Shown here one piece after another: positions 27,752 to 37,320 of a DNA stretch of 59,930 nt; the stretch's first letter is position 1, and every line of letters begins with the position of its first letter. Below the pieces are notes generated by a model. That model did not search any database and was not told the DNA's origin. It saw only the letters and a program-made list of their open reading frames with translations. Position numbers and translations under genes: made by a program. This DNA is from Photobacterium obscurum (lineage in GTDB: Bacteria; Pseudomonadota; Gammaproteobacteria; Enterobacterales; Vibrionaceae): the NCBI RefSeq assembly GCF_026191635.1, contig NZ_JAKRRW010000029.1, positions 1-59,930 on the forward strand, given 5' to 3'.

Positions 27752-28173
27752 CGTTGTTTTACACATTTATAAAGGCCCTCTCGATTTGTTTCTTTTTTGC
27801 CTGGCTAGTCGCGTGTGCACCTTCGCATGTTATTCGTCATACGGAAGCTTTGAGTCGCGATTATACCTACATCGATTTCAGCCGAAACCCGAAGCCGTTT
27901 CAGCATCAGGATATCGTAGGGGGAGAACATGAAAGCCTGTTTAAGGTTCTTGGTTTTCAAGGCGAACGCTTTTCCGTAGTGCTCAAATCTATTGATGGCG
28001 AAATTATGTATTTTGTCGATGGCGACCAGATCCTGATTAGTAACTATTTTGATAGTGCTGAGCAGAAGGAACGAGGTGAAGAGGTTGAGATTATAGGTCA
28101 GGATAGCTGGTTTATTATTTCTGTATATGCTCACCCGTATGCTGAATATCTATTAACGGTAACGAAACTATGA
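27748..28173 (+). CDS. Small hypothetical lipoprotein
   Basis: The 141-residue protein starts at GTG 27748, which overlaps the TGA of the previous gene by three bases. A hydrophobic signal ends in LVAC with Cys23 as the lipid-attachment site. The mature part is beta-rich and ends before an ATGA overlap with the next gene. An in-frame TTG at 27733 is possible but lacks coupling. Family not recognised. Confidence 0.7.
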   Translation: MTLFYTFIKALSICFFFAWLVACAPSHVIRHTEALSRDYTYIDFSRNPKPFQHQDIVGGEHESLFKVLGFQGERFSVVLKSIDGEIMYFVDGDQILISNYFDSAEQKERGEEVEIIGQDSWFIISVYAHPYAEYLLTVTKL

Positions 28174-28334
28174 ACGAAACAAAACGCCCTCTAGAAAGTA
28201 AACTTGATGAACTACAAGAGCTTTTTGAAGACTTGAACGTTGAACTTAGGTTCTATGGCTGCGATACCCAACACCGGCTTGTTCAGCATGCCGACGAGAT
28301 GATTAAGTGGCTACGACAAAATAAGGCAAAATAA
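28170..28334 (+). CDS. 54-residue hypothetical protein
   Basis: This short gene starts at ATG 28170, overlapping the previous stop (ATGA), and ends at TAA 28332-28334. The protein is helical with ESKLDELQELFEDLN and a C-terminal MIKWLRQNKAK. The tight overlap is the main support. Function unknown. Confidence 0.65.
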   Translation: MNETKRPLESKLDELQELFEDLNVELRFYGCDTQHRLVQHADEMIKWLRQNKAK

Positions 28335-28426
28335 ACTGATTCTGAAATGGATTATTATTAGGCTTGTATTTCGGCGCTTTGTCGTTGAACCTGTTAAGGT
28401 CAATTGCTGTTTGTTGGCTCCAGCTG

Positions 28427-29392
28427 TTACTCTTTTGTTGGTTTTATTCCCTTCAGAAACTTGAATAAATCACTTTCAGTGGATAATACCAGTGTTGTAT
28501 TTTCAGTAATTATCGTACGGTAGGATTGCATGGTACGCGTAAACTCATACAAGTTTACAGCTTGTGGACTCTGGTTGTACGCCATTGCGTATATTTCGGC
28601 TGCTTTTGCGTCGGCTAAGCCTCGGATCTCTTCCACCTGCCGGTAGGCCTCCGATTGGATTTTGTTTAAATCACGAAGTCGATTACCACGGATCCGAGCG
28701 GCCTCACCATTTCCCTCGGAAAGGAAACGCTCAGCAATTTGGCGACGTTCACTAATCATGCGGTCATAAATCTTCGGCCTGACGCTTGCGTTGTAATTAA
28801 TGCGTTTGAATCGAATATCCAATAACTCAATGCCAAAAACTTGAATTTTTTCTGCCGCGGCGGTAAAGATTTCTTCCTCAACTAACTTGCGACCTTTTTG
28901 AATCGGCACCAAGTTACTCAGCTTGCGCTCTGCCTCCGTCAGCATCTCTTCATGTAAAGGCTGTCGGTTTTTGGTGGTGCGAATAATTTCGATTAATTTA
29001 TGTTTAGCGACCGCATTACGGGTTTCGCTGCCGAGAATATCGTTCAGGCGTGATTGGGCACTGTGCTCATCACGCAGACGGAGGAAGTACTGCAAGGGTT
29101 CCGTTATCCGCCAACGTGCGAACAAATCTACCGAAATATACAGTTTATCTTTTGTCGGCATGTCGGATGCGGCGCCATCCCATTCAAGTACCCGTTTGTC
29201 GATAGTGTTAACGTCTTGAATAAAAGGTGTTTTTACGTGCAGACCCGCCGTAGTCACAGGATCGCCAACCGGTTTGCCAAACTGGGTGATAATCACTTGT
29301 TCAACTTCACCCACAGTATAAAGTGCTCCTTTTATTGAAAGAGCAACAATAGCCAATATAACAAGGGCAACAAAAGGCTTCGCGTTTTTCAT
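28427..29392 (-). CDS. HflC-like SPFH-domain protein
   Basis: The 321-residue protein has an N-terminal membrane helix (5-25) and an SPFH/band-7 domain with GEVEQVIITQFGKPVG, RIRGNRLRDLNKIQSEAYRQ and GLADAKAAEIYA, matching HflC. HflK and HflC form a large periplasmic-facing ring that modulates the FtsH protease. The gene overlaps the HflK-like gene by four bases. It is not beside hfq or hflX, so it is either a second set or a relocated one. Confidence 0.88.
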   Translation of the reverse strand: MKNAKPFVALVILAIVALSIKGALYTVGEVEQVIITQFGKPVGDPVTTAGLHVKTPFIQDVNTIDKRVLEWDGAASDMPTKDKLYISVDLFARWRITEPLQYFLRLRDEHSAQSRLNDILGSETRNAVAKHKLIEIIRTTKNRQPLHEEMLTEAERKLSNLVPIQKGRKLVEEEIFTAAAEKIQVFGIELLDIRFKRINYNASVRPKIYDRMISERRQIAERFLSEGNGEAARIRGNRLRDLNKIQSEAYRQVEEIRGLADAKAAEIYAMAYNQSPQAVNLYEFTRTMQSYRTIITENTTLVLSTESDLFKFLKGIKPTKE

Positions 29393-30453
29393 GGTTGCTC
29401 TCCCTGTATTGCATTGAGATCAAGGAATGGCAAAATACTATGCGTTTGTTCATCAATGATAATTTTTGAATGAATTACGGGCAAAATCTCCTGCATGGTT
29501 TCAAGATATATTCTTCGACGTGTGACTTCTGGCGCTTTGGTGTACTCGACTAACAAGGCATTGAACCTGGCGACATCACCCTGTGCTTCATTAATTCTTT
29601 TAAGCCGGTAACCATCCGCTTCACGGATACGCTGATCTTTCTCACCTTCCGCCAGTGGGATCACTTTGTTGTAATCTCTGCGCGCCTCATTAATGAGTCT
29701 TTCTTTCTCCTGCTGTGCTTGATTGACTTCATTAAATGATGCCTGGACGGGTTTGGGGGGATTAATATTTTTTAGCTGCACCTGGTCAATACTGATCCCC
29801 ATTGCATACTTGGTCGTCAGTATTTGCATTTTAGCAAGCGCTTCCGATTCAATTTCTTGTCGGCCAATTGTAATAACCTCATCGACGGTACGATCACCAA
29901 CCACTTCACGCATCACAGATTCAGATACATCACGTAGCGTTGCGTTGGGCGCTCGCACCTCAAACAAGAATTTAACGGGATCAGCGATGCGATATTGAAC
30001 GACCCATTCGACTAACGCGGCATTTAAATCGCCGGTGACCATTTGGGTTTCTAAAGCGACGTTTTGAGTGCGAGGGATTAGATTAAGAGAGCTGGAACTT
30101 GGTGTAGTAAAGCCAAATTCTTGTTTTAACTGACGCTTGATAGGCACAATAATGGCGGTGTCGATGCCGAGCGGTAATTTGAAATGTAAACCCGGCGGTA
30201 TCTTTTTAATGTATTTACCAAAGCGCTGTACCACGGCTACGGAATCGCTGGGAACAGTGTAGAAAGCACTCCAAAAACTCACTGCTCCAAAGAGCAGCAC
30301 GACAAAAATGATAGCGCCACCAAGACTTACCTCGGGTAAAAATTTCTTAGTTTTGGCATAGCCTTTGTGAATAAGCTGACCTTTTACGGGAGGGGGCTTA
30401 GTCCAACGCTCCCAAGGATCGCCGGGAGCGTCGTTATCGTTAGGAGATGGCAT
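29389..30453 (-). CDS. HflK-like SPFH-domain protein
   Basis: The 354-residue protein has a Pro-rich cytoplasmic N-terminus (DPWERWTKPPP), one membrane helix (about 43-66) and an SPFH domain with VAVVQRFGKYIKKIPPGLHFKLP, VVGDRTVDEVITIGRQEI and NPPKPVQASFNEVNQAQQ, as in HflK. It is the first gene of the pair with the HflC-like gene. The N-terminus is shorter and less Gly-rich than that of housekeeping HflK. Confidence 0.88.
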   Translation of the reverse strand: MPSPNDNDAPGDPWERWTKPPPVKGQLIHKGYAKTKKFLPEVSLGGAIIFVVLLFGAVSFWSAFYTVPSDSVAVVQRFGKYIKKIPPGLHFKLPLGIDTAIIVPIKRQLKQEFGFTTPSSSSLNLIPRTQNVALETQMVTGDLNAALVEWVVQYRIADPVKFLFEVRAPNATLRDVSESVMREVVGDRTVDEVITIGRQEIESEALAKMQILTTKYAMGISIDQVQLKNINPPKPVQASFNEVNQAQQEKERLINEARRDYNKVIPLAEGEKDQRIREADGYRLKRINEAQGDVARFNALLVEYTKAPEVTRRRIYLETMQEILPVIHSKIIIDEQTHSILPFLDLNAIQGEQP

Positions 30454-30654
30454 AATATTGGCGCTTAATCGTGGTAAAAATTGTTTTCTCTCAATAAAGA
30501 CTGGTCGGCTTTGGATGATTTTTCAAGATGGTATGGCAAACAACCCTACAGTTAGGCAGGGTTTTACTTTTCCCAATTCTAAACTAGCTTTATTAGGGTA
30601 CTTATCAGCTCTATTCCCAATTTTTAGCCACAAATATCAACCAAAGGTGATGTA

Positions 30655-31125
30655 ATGGCGATTGCAAAAGCGGTATCAGAATTCTTAACCAAAAAAAATG
30701 TTTCATTTGGAACTGTTGCTCACCCTAAATCATCTTCTAGCTGCGAGACTGCACACGCCGCGCATATTCCTGAAGACCATCTTGCCAAGAGTGTGCTATT
30801 GAAAGATGAAAAGGGGTACCTGTTGGCCGTGGTTCCGGCCAGCGAGTGGATCAGCCTTGATCGGTTGAACGACGAGCTAAACAGAGATCTCCAGTTAGTC
30901 CCTGAAGAAGAGATGGATCAATTATTTTCAGACTGCCAACCCGGAGCTATCCCTCCTTTAGGAGAGGCTTACGGCATTGAGACCATCGTGGACGATGCCT
31001 TACATGCATTATCAAAGGTGTATTTTGAGGCGGGTGATCATAAGCAGCTTATTCAAGTTAACAGCGAACAGTTTCATACTTTAATGAAAGGCCTGCGTCA
31101 CGGCTATTATTGTAAGTCAAACTAG
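30655..31125 (+). CDS. YbaK/ProX-type aminoacyl-tRNA deacylase
   Basis: The 156-residue protein belongs to the YbaK/EbsC/ProX domain family, whose members hydrolyse mischarged aminoacyl-tRNAs such as Cys-tRNA(Pro). Visible features are the N-terminal AVSEFLTKKNVSFGTVAHP, LAKSVLLKDEKGYLLAVVPA with the conserved Lys, and the glycine loop GAIPPLGEAYGIETIVD. AAGGTGATG gives the start. The substrate tRNA cannot be read from the sequence. It diverges from the HflK/C genes. Confidence 0.85.
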   Translation: MAIAKAVSEFLTKKNVSFGTVAHPKSSSSCETAHAAHIPEDHLAKSVLLKDEKGYLLAVVPASEWISLDRLNDELNRDLQLVPEEEMDQLFSDCQPGAIPPLGEAYGIETIVDDALHALSKVYFEAGDHKQLIQVNSEQFHTLMKGLRHGYYCKSN

Positions 31126-31492
31126 ATAGCCAATTGACTTCAAGATCCGCAGTATAGAAGCCCCTTTTTAAAATCAAACAGGGGCTCGCCCGCTGGACTT
31201 ACTCTACATCCGCATCTCGAGTTAGCTTAGGTATATGCCATAAAGTGATTTGTTTGATGTCTAGACATATCAAGCAAAAGTGAGGGTGACGACCGCACGA
31301 GTAATTGCCAACCTTTATTTGTGATAAATTATGTTTAGTTGTGACCAATTGTTACTGTGAATTTAGAGGGAAAGTTAAAAAGTAAGGTAAATAGCTATAG
31401 TCAACGCTTGCATTTAATTGCTACTATTCAGCCCCTGCGCTTAACACAACGATTACATTATAAAAACAAATGAATAAGAGGCAACAATAGGC
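31126..31492. other. Intergenic region with a weak hairpin
   Basis: This 367-base stretch contains AAGCCCC (31159) facing GGGGCT (31181), a possible weak terminator for the deacylase gene. The rest is AT-rich and presumably carries the promoter of the diguanylate cyclase gene. No gene is seen. Confidence 0.45.
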
Positions 31493-33358
31493 ATGTATCA
31501 TTCCGGCCTCCTCGCATTGATTCATAATGCTGCGTTATTACTGGCAATGCTTTTTATCTACGATATGGCTACCAGCAGCCATCGTACCGAGCTTACCTCA
31601 CTGAAGAGCGTACCAACTGGTCTGGCTCTGGGGGTGATTGGCATTATTATTATGCTCTCTCCATGGGAATATGCTCCGGGTATTATCATTGATACTCGCT
31701 CGGTACTACTTGGGATCTCTGGACTATTCTTTGGAACAGTTCCCACTTTAATTGCCATGGTAATGACTGCAATATTGCGTCTATTTCAAGGGGGGGAAGC
31801 CGCGATCGTCGGAGTGGGTGTGATCATATCTTCAGGTTCCATAGGAATTGCCTGGCATTATTATCGCCAGCGTCCGTTAACGGAGTTATCAGGCCGCGAG
31901 ATTTATCTGTTTGGCATTGTAATCCATCTCGTAATGTTGGCGATGATATTTATTTTGCCCTGGGATAGAGCGCTGAAGGTGCTTTCTAGTATCACCTTGC
32001 CGGTTTTATTTATTTTTCCTCTTATCACTGTCTTATTGGGAATGCTGTTTACTCGCAGGCTTCAGCGTAAACAAACTGCAGATGCCTTAAAAGAAAGTGA
32101 GTTTTTATTTCGCTCCCAGTTTGATTTAGGCAACATAGGGATAGCTATCACCAATCCTGAGAAAAGCTGGCAGCGAGTAAACCCACAGGTGTGTGAGATG
32201 CTTGGCTACAGTCAGGAAGAACTACTTCAACTAACTTGGCCTGACTTAACTCACCCCGAAGATATGCCGGCTAGTTTGTACCAGTTTAACCGCATGCTAG
32301 CAGGTGAAAGCGATGGATATTCACTTGATAAACGCTTTATCCGTAAGGATGGAGAAACTGTTTATACCCACATGACTGTTGCCTGCTACCGAGTCAAAGG
32401 AAAAGTCCAGTTTGTGATTGCAGGAATACTTGATATCACCGATCGCAAATTGAGCGAAGAGTCGATGCAATTGGCTTCCTTGGTTCATCAAAATAGCAGT
32501 GAAGCTATGATTGTTACCGACAGTAATGGAAATATTATTACTACCAACCCTGCGTTTACTGTTATCACGGGTTACTCGCTTGATGAAGTCAAAGGGAAAA
32601 AAACAAAATTTCTACTCTGTCGACATCAAGATGAAAGTGTTTATCAAAATGTGCTTCACGCCTTACATACCACTGGTCACTGGCAGGGGGAACTCAAAAG
32701 CCACCACAAAAACGGCAAAACCTATATTGCCTTGCTGGCAATCAATTCAATTTATAATACAGATGGCTCGCTCCACCGTCAGGTTGCGCAATTTTCTGAT
32801 ATAACTGACAAGAAAAAATCCGAAGAGCTTATCTGGCGTCGGGCTAACTTCGACTCGCTTACCGGGTTAGCTAACCGACAGATGTTCCTTGAAAAACTGG
32901 AGCAGGAAAAGAAACGAGCACAACGTTCTGATACATTGATGGCCTTGCTATTTCTTGATCTTGATCGCTTTAAGGAGGTGAATGATACTCTTGGTCATAA
33001 TATGGGAGATCAGCTGCTCAAAGATGTTGCTGAACGGCTTTGCGACTGTGTACGGGAAACCGATACGGTAGCGCGGCTGGGAGGGGATGAGTTTACTATT
33101 ATTCTCGGTGAGCAGGAAAATCCACAGGGTGTCGAACGCGTTGCTCAAGAGATTTTGCGTAAGTTTTCTGTACCTTTCACACTAGGTGCCGAAACTGTCA
33201 ATATTTCACCCAGTATAGGCATTTCTCTTTATCCGCAAGACGGAACCGAGGCCGGAACCCTGCTTATGAACGCAGATCAAGCTATGTATACGGCCAAGGC
33301 TGAAGGGCGTAACTGTTATTGCTATTTCACTGGACTAATGAAGCAAGAAAGACAGTAA
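31493..33358 (+). CDS. Membrane PAS-PAS-GGDEF diguanylate cyclase
   Basis: The 621-residue protein begins with a 5TMR-LYT (LytS/YhcK-type) membrane domain (about 1-185), followed by two PAS domains (about 200-320 and 325-445) and a GGDEF domain (about 450-615). The active site RLGGDEF is intact and is preceded at five residues by RETD, an RxxD inhibitory site. It should make cyclic di-GMP with product inhibition. No EAL domain follows. It is a single gene with a hairpin terminator; the signal sensed is unknown. Confidence 0.93.
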   Translation: MYHSGLLALIHNAALLLAMLFIYDMATSSHRTELTSLKSVPTGLALGVIGIIIMLSPWEYAPGIIIDTRSVLLGISGLFFGTVPTLIAMVMTAILRLFQGGEAAIVGVGVIISSGSIGIAWHYYRQRPLTELSGREIYLFGIVIHLVMLAMIFILPWDRALKVLSSITLPVLFIFPLITVLLGMLFTRRLQRKQTADALKESEFLFRSQFDLGNIGIAITNPEKSWQRVNPQVCEMLGYSQEELLQLTWPDLTHPEDMPASLYQFNRMLAGESDGYSLDKRFIRKDGETVYTHMTVACYRVKGKVQFVIAGILDITDRKLSEESMQLASLVHQNSSEAMIVTDSNGNIITTNPAFTVITGYSLDEVKGKKTKFLLCRHQDESVYQNVLHALHTTGHWQGELKSHHKNGKTYIALLAINSIYNTDGSLHRQVAQFSDITDKKKSEELIWRRANFDSLTGLANRQMFLEKLEQEKKRAQRSDTLMALLFLDLDRFKEVNDTLGHNMGDQLLKDVAERLCDCVRETDTVARLGGDEFTIILGEQENPQGVERVAQEILRKFSVPFTLGAETVNISPSIGISLYPQDGTEAGTLLMNADQAMYTAKAEGRNCYCYFTGLMKQERQ

Positions 33359-33416
33359 CTGCAAGAAATGACACCAGCGAATTAAGAACAATGATTAACA
33401 GCGTTGTTTAAATAAA

Positions 33417-33450
33417 AGCGCCACTCTGACGTAATAAACAGAATGGCGCT
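33417..33450. terminator. Hairpin between convergent genes
   Basis: AGCGCCACTCTG pairs with CAGAATGGCGCT with one mismatch. It lies between the diguanylate cyclase and M28 peptidase genes, which converge. Confidence 0.75.
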
Positions 33451-33461
33451 GCTTAAAATAT

Positions 33462-34610
33462 CTACCCTTGCGCTTGGATAAAGTATTTTTCGTTGGTTAA
33501 TAACTCGATGACGATATTAACATTGTTTTTTACTTGCTCAGACACTCGACCAGGGAATGCTTCCTCTAGCTTATCCAACTTGTCATATTCGGTATGCCAA
33601 ATTTTGCCCCATTTTGTTTCGGTATCACGGTCACAAGCAGTCTTAGTCTCTGCATCATAACAATCCCACATTTGTGGGTTAGTCGTTTGTGAGTAGCCAT
33701 CATATCCATACTCACCGTTAATATTAAAATTTGTGGCTTCTACATAAGCAATCGGTATTCCGGCACATGCAAAACCAGCATGATCAGACCATGAACCCGT
33801 CTCTCCCTCTGGATAACCTGCAAGGGCGGGGTGGATGATATATTTATTATCCTCACCAATGACATCGATAGAAGCTTGTAACATGGCGTCACGAATTGTC
33901 GTTTCTTTATTGTAATTCGACTCATCAAGCCCTAAAGATTCGCACTTGGATTTATACTCATTATAATCCGAATGGGCTGCATGAACGTAAACGATATCCC
34001 CTCCACCAACGGTGTCATAGTTAATCATGCTTATAACGTTATCTAGCTCGCCGTTCGCAAGGGCATTTTTTACGTAGTGCAACGAACCGTTCAGGCCGTT
34101 CTCTTCAGCGCCAGGGAGTAATATACGGACATTGTACGGCAGGTCGGTGGTTTGGAGCTTTTCAGCGATTGCGATTGCGGCGGCTAGACCGGCCCCGTTG
34201 TCGGTTGCACCTAATGAGCCATGATCTGAACCGGTGGAATCATAGTGGGCGGATAGCAAAATTGTTTTATCCTGAGCACCTTTTTTTTCAACAATATAAT
34301 TGTTAGAAATAAATGTGGTGTCGACACCTTCAACTTTTTTAACGTAAGTAAAAGGTTGAACCAGTACATCATAGCCAAATCCAGTTAGCTTATCGTATAT
34401 CCAATTACCGGTTTGAATTTCTTGTTGTGAACTTGCTTCTCTGGCTCCGATGCCTGTTGTTTCGTCAGCTATTTCGGTCAAGTACTCCATAGCTTTGACG
34501 CCATAGTCAATTTCTACTGTTTTTTCATCATCGGTGCTGTTATCACTATTACAACCTGCAAGAGTAATAGCTATTGCCAATGCCGAGTAGCAGAATATAC
34601 CTCTTCTCAT
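33462..34610 (-). CDS. M28 family zinc aminopeptidase, lipoprotein
   Basis: The 382-residue protein has a lipoprotein signal ending LAGC (Cys20) and an M28 peptidase domain. Zinc ligands and catalytic residues are visible as H122 (SAHYDSTGS), D137 (GATDNGAG), E169-E170 (GAEENGLNG), D199 (NYDTVGGGD) and H277 (WSDHAGF). It resembles leucine aminopeptidases of Vibrio but is anchored by lipid rather than secreted free. The likely role is to release amino acids from peptides at the cell surface or in the periplasm. Confidence 0.9.
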   Translation of the reverse strand: MRRGIFCYSALAIAITLAGCNSDNSTDDEKTVEIDYGVKAMEYLTEIADETTGIGAREASSQQEIQTGNWIYDKLTGFGYDVLVQPFTYVKKVEGVDTTFISNNYIVEKKGAQDKTILLSAHYDSTGSDHGSLGATDNGAGLAAAIAIAEKLQTTDLPYNVRILLPGAEENGLNGSLHYVKNALANGELDNVISMINYDTVGGGDIVYVHAAHSDYNEYKSKCESLGLDESNYNKETTIRDAMLQASIDVIGEDNKYIIHPALAGYPEGETGSWSDHAGFACAGIPIAYVEATNFNINGEYGYDGYSQTTNPQMWDCYDAETKTACDRDTETKWGKIWHTEYDKLDKLEEAFPGRVSEQVKNNVNIVIELLTNEKYFIQAQG

Positions 34611-35152
34611 GATCGTACCTCTTGTTTGTATTGGTTATCAATATAGGTGCTGGTTTATTATCTTGAATAACTGGCAATCAACTGTGATATCCATCTAGGT
34701 TTTATCTTAGATTTGAAATTTATTACTAGACTGCGTCAGTCGTCACTATTTTGAGTGGTTGCACTTTTTATAAGTAATTATTATTAAGTGAAAATGTATT
34801 CAGTAAATATTCACGTCACTTTAAATTTATAGGGTGATTTAAGGTTGCCTGAAGAACTAATATAATAGTAAACGGTGTGTATGGATGAGTAAAAAAGATA
34901 CTTGGTTTGAAGTTATTCAGGTACTCATCAAAATTATTTTCATTAGCTAGAAAGCCACATTTTTTTGCTGCTTCCTTCAGCGAAAGAAAGCTATTCAATT
35001 GATATCTATAAGGCTTGTTTACGAGGCTTCCTCATTATTGATTGTTCCATCATTAGGGCGGTTTATTCAGATGTTCTTAAAAGTCACCTGTCAATCACGT
35101 TACGCAAGCGGTTTCCCATATTTAATTAAGGGAAAGTTGATGTTCACCTCAC
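34611..35152. other. AT-rich intergenic region without a convincing gene
   Basis: This stretch is low in GC. A 60-codon frame on the minus strand (34816-34998) has no ribosome-binding site and no recognisable domain, and I do not call it a gene. The region may hold promoters for the divergent genes on each side. Confidence 0.45.
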
Positions 35153-35200
35153 TTTAGAGAAAAGTACCTTACTAATATAAGGGTAGTAATTTTCTCTAAA
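35153..35200. promoter_or_regulatory. Two-part inverted repeat before the exported protein gene
   Basis: TTTAGAGAAAA (35153-35163) is repeated inverted at 35190-35200, and inside it CCTTA (35167) faces TAAGG (35178). The nested stems end 25 bases before ATG 35225. They may be an operator or a structured leader. Confidence 0.55.
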
Positions 35201-35224
35201 ACGCGAAAGGGAGAGCGGTTTAAG

Positions 35225-36562
35225 ATGAAAAAGTTATTTCTATTAATTCTTTTATTCTTAATTACGTCGCAATCCGCGCAGGCGGCTTACTGTACCGACA
35301 GAAACTGGGACAAAGCATTAGAACTCTTAAGCAAGTACAGAGGCAGGTATGACGATAATGTAGATAGGTATAATGAACGTATTAAACCTTATAATGAATT
35401 TGAGTTTGTGTCAGGCCGGATTTATACAACAGTAATTAATGACCTCGATTTTTATGATCTATTAAAGGATAACGGCCAAAAAGCGGCCATTGAAGCAGAA
35501 AAATTCAATAGTCTTAAAAAACAGGTGAAAGTTACAATAAAGGGCCTCAAGAATGCCCGAGATGTCTGGAAGAAACTCGCGGACTATTGTTACGACGAGG
35601 ACTTTTACGAAGATTATAAGTTGGGTCGGAGTAATATGCGCCTTTCGGCTGACGCACTAAAAGATGCGGAAGATCTGAGAAAGGATATTGATCGTTTGCG
35701 AGAAAAGTACGTTAAAGAAGTTGAATTTATCAGCCATCTCAAATTGTCGGACGAAGCACGGGTGTTAAAAGGGCAGGCGCTTACGTGCGATGAAGCGAGA
35801 GATAAGACAAAGCGTGTGGAGATCAAAAGCAATGGGTCTACCATTGTCTACGAGAACTTTCTTGTAGCTAAGCATCATTCCAAAATTGATCACTCTTTGA
35901 ATATAAAAAAAGAACCTATCGCTCGAACTTTGTTTTTTGATACACGCAAAGGCGATGCAGATGATGTGAAGAATATAAACGCGAAAATTAGTACTTTTAC
36001 TGTACTTATTAAGACGATGGAAGAGGTCATTAAAGGCAGTCGAAATAGGCTTTTTGCCGAAGGACGCGATGGTGAGATTCTTGCTTCTTGGTCTAAATCT
36101 AATAGAACGGCTTTACCGATAGAATTAACCAAAGAGAAAATGGCTGTAGGCTTAGCTATTACACCATCTGAAGCCCAAATAATCCAAAAACAAGCAATTC
36201 AGGCTAGGTTACAGGTAACCGAGCTTCGAAAGTTATTTGCCGTACAAGTTAACTCAGACAAAAAGCAAGGCAAGTCGATTTCTATTGCCTTCAATGACAT
36301 CTGTGATGAAGTTGACAAAGCTGGCAAGATCGTAGCTCCCGTCAATGGAAAAGAGGTGGCATTTACCCTTACGTGTTGGGAACCAGAATTAACGGGGGAT
36401 AGTTACCGTATAGCAACACCGAGTAATAAAAAAGGAATGAATTACCTTGTTTCAGAATTTAAGAAAAAAACTTGGGTAACCGTAGTGTTGGAAAGCCAGA
36501 ACAAACAGCATGAAGTGCAGTTTTGGGCCAATGGTTTTACCCGCTCATGGAATGCACTTTGA
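35225..36562 (+). CDS. Exported protein of unknown function
   Basis: The 445-residue protein has a clear signal peptide (1-20, ending AQA) and no family that I recognise. The N-terminal half is strongly helical and charged (coiled-coil-like, about 30-185), with conserved-looking cysteines near residues 23, 122 and 187. The C-terminal third is beta-rich, with DICDEVDKAGK and EVAFTLTCWEPEL. GGGAGAGCGG before ATG is a good ribosome-binding site. Lower GC and isolated position suggest an accessory gene. Confidence 0.7.
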   Translation: MKKLFLLILLFLITSQSAQAAYCTDRNWDKALELLSKYRGRYDDNVDRYNERIKPYNEFEFVSGRIYTTVINDLDFYDLLKDNGQKAAIEAEKFNSLKKQVKVTIKGLKNARDVWKKLADYCYDEDFYEDYKLGRSNMRLSADALKDAEDLRKDIDRLREKYVKEVEFISHLKLSDEARVLKGQALTCDEARDKTKRVEIKSNGSTIVYENFLVAKHHSKIDHSLNIKKEPIARTLFFDTRKGDADDVKNINAKISTFTVLIKTMEEVIKGSRNRLFAEGRDGEILASWSKSNRTALPIELTKEKMAVGLAITPSEAQIIQKQAIQARLQVTELRKLFAVQVNSDKKQGKSISIAFNDICDEVDKAGKIVAPVNGKEVAFTLTCWEPELTGDSYRIATPSNKKGMNYLVSEFKKKTWVTVVLESQNKQHEVQFWANGFTRSWNAL

Positions 36563-36608
36563 TCTATACCATTTTAGTTTCTTCGCTTACCGGGAGTGTT
36601 TATATTGA

Positions 36609-37319
36609 TCATACAATCCTTCCATGTTCAAAACAGCTGATGTGATCAGCCAGCTTTTTTGTTTGCTGTGCTGAATGGGAAACCATAACTATGGTATACC
36701 GTGTAGCCAATTGGATAATGAGTTCCTCGATTTGAGCGGTCGTTTCAGGATCCAATGAGGCAGTAGGTTCATCAAGCAGCAAAATTTCGGGTTCAAGCGC
36801 CAGAGTGCGGGCCAGACAAAGACGCTGTTGCTGTCCGCCGGAAAGAGAATTAGCCGGCATGTTAAGGCGGTCTTTGACTTCATCCCAGAGTGCGGCCTGG
36901 TTGAGGGCGGTATAAAGCTTTTGTTGTGCACCCTGACCCTTCAGGCCACGCACAACTTTAAGTGGTAGTAGCAAGTTCTCCTTTATCGTGCCGGGTAACA
37001 ACTGCGGGTGCTGGAATACCATGCCTACCTTCCGGCGTAATTCTGGTAGTTGCTGGGCTTTAATAGCGTGAACAGACTGCATTGTTCCATCAAGTAACAG
37101 TTCTATTTTCCCGCGTGTTTGGCAGTTTTCGAAACAATCATTGAGGCGGTTGAGGGCTCGCAGAAAAGTCGTCTTGCCTGAGCCTGATAGACCGGTAAAC
37201 ACGTGGATTTGATTTTTATAAAAGTCGACACTCACGTCTGAGATAACCGGTTGGGAGCCAAAAGAAATGGTGAGATTGGAAACCTTACCGGCAAATTCTG
37301 GCGGTCGTTTTAATGTCAT
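36609..37319 (-). CDS. Phosphate-type ABC transporter ATPase (PstB-like)
   Basis: The 236-residue ATPase has Walker A GLSGSGKTT (42-50), signature LSGGQQQRL and Walker B ILLLDEPTAS. The segment RALNRLNDCFENCQTRGKIELLLDG resembles PstB, but the protein is shorter than the roughly 255-270 residues usual for PstB. It is the last gene of a four-gene operon and starts one base after the permease gene ends. It powers import across the inner membrane. Confidence 0.85.
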   Translation of the reverse strand: MTLKRPPEFAGKVSNLTISFGSQPVISDVSVDFYKNQIHVFTGLSGSGKTTFLRALNRLNDCFENCQTRGKIELLLDGTMQSVHAIKAQQLPELRRKVGMVFQHPQLLPGTIKENLLLPLKVVRGLKGQGAQQKLYTALNQAALWDEVKDRLNMPANSLSGGQQQRLCLARTLALEPEILLLDEPTASLDPETTAQIEELIIQLATRYTIVMVSHSAQQTKKLADHISCFEHGRIV

Positions 37320-37320
37320 A

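Noticed and set aside
30458..30655. 65-codon frame before the YbaK-like gene
   Set aside because: It has no ribosome-binding site or recognisable domain and runs through the promoter region of the divergent HflK-like gene.
34816..34998. 60-codon minus-strand frame
   Set aside because: It has no ribosome-binding site, no family resemblance and lies in AT-rich DNA where chance frames are common.
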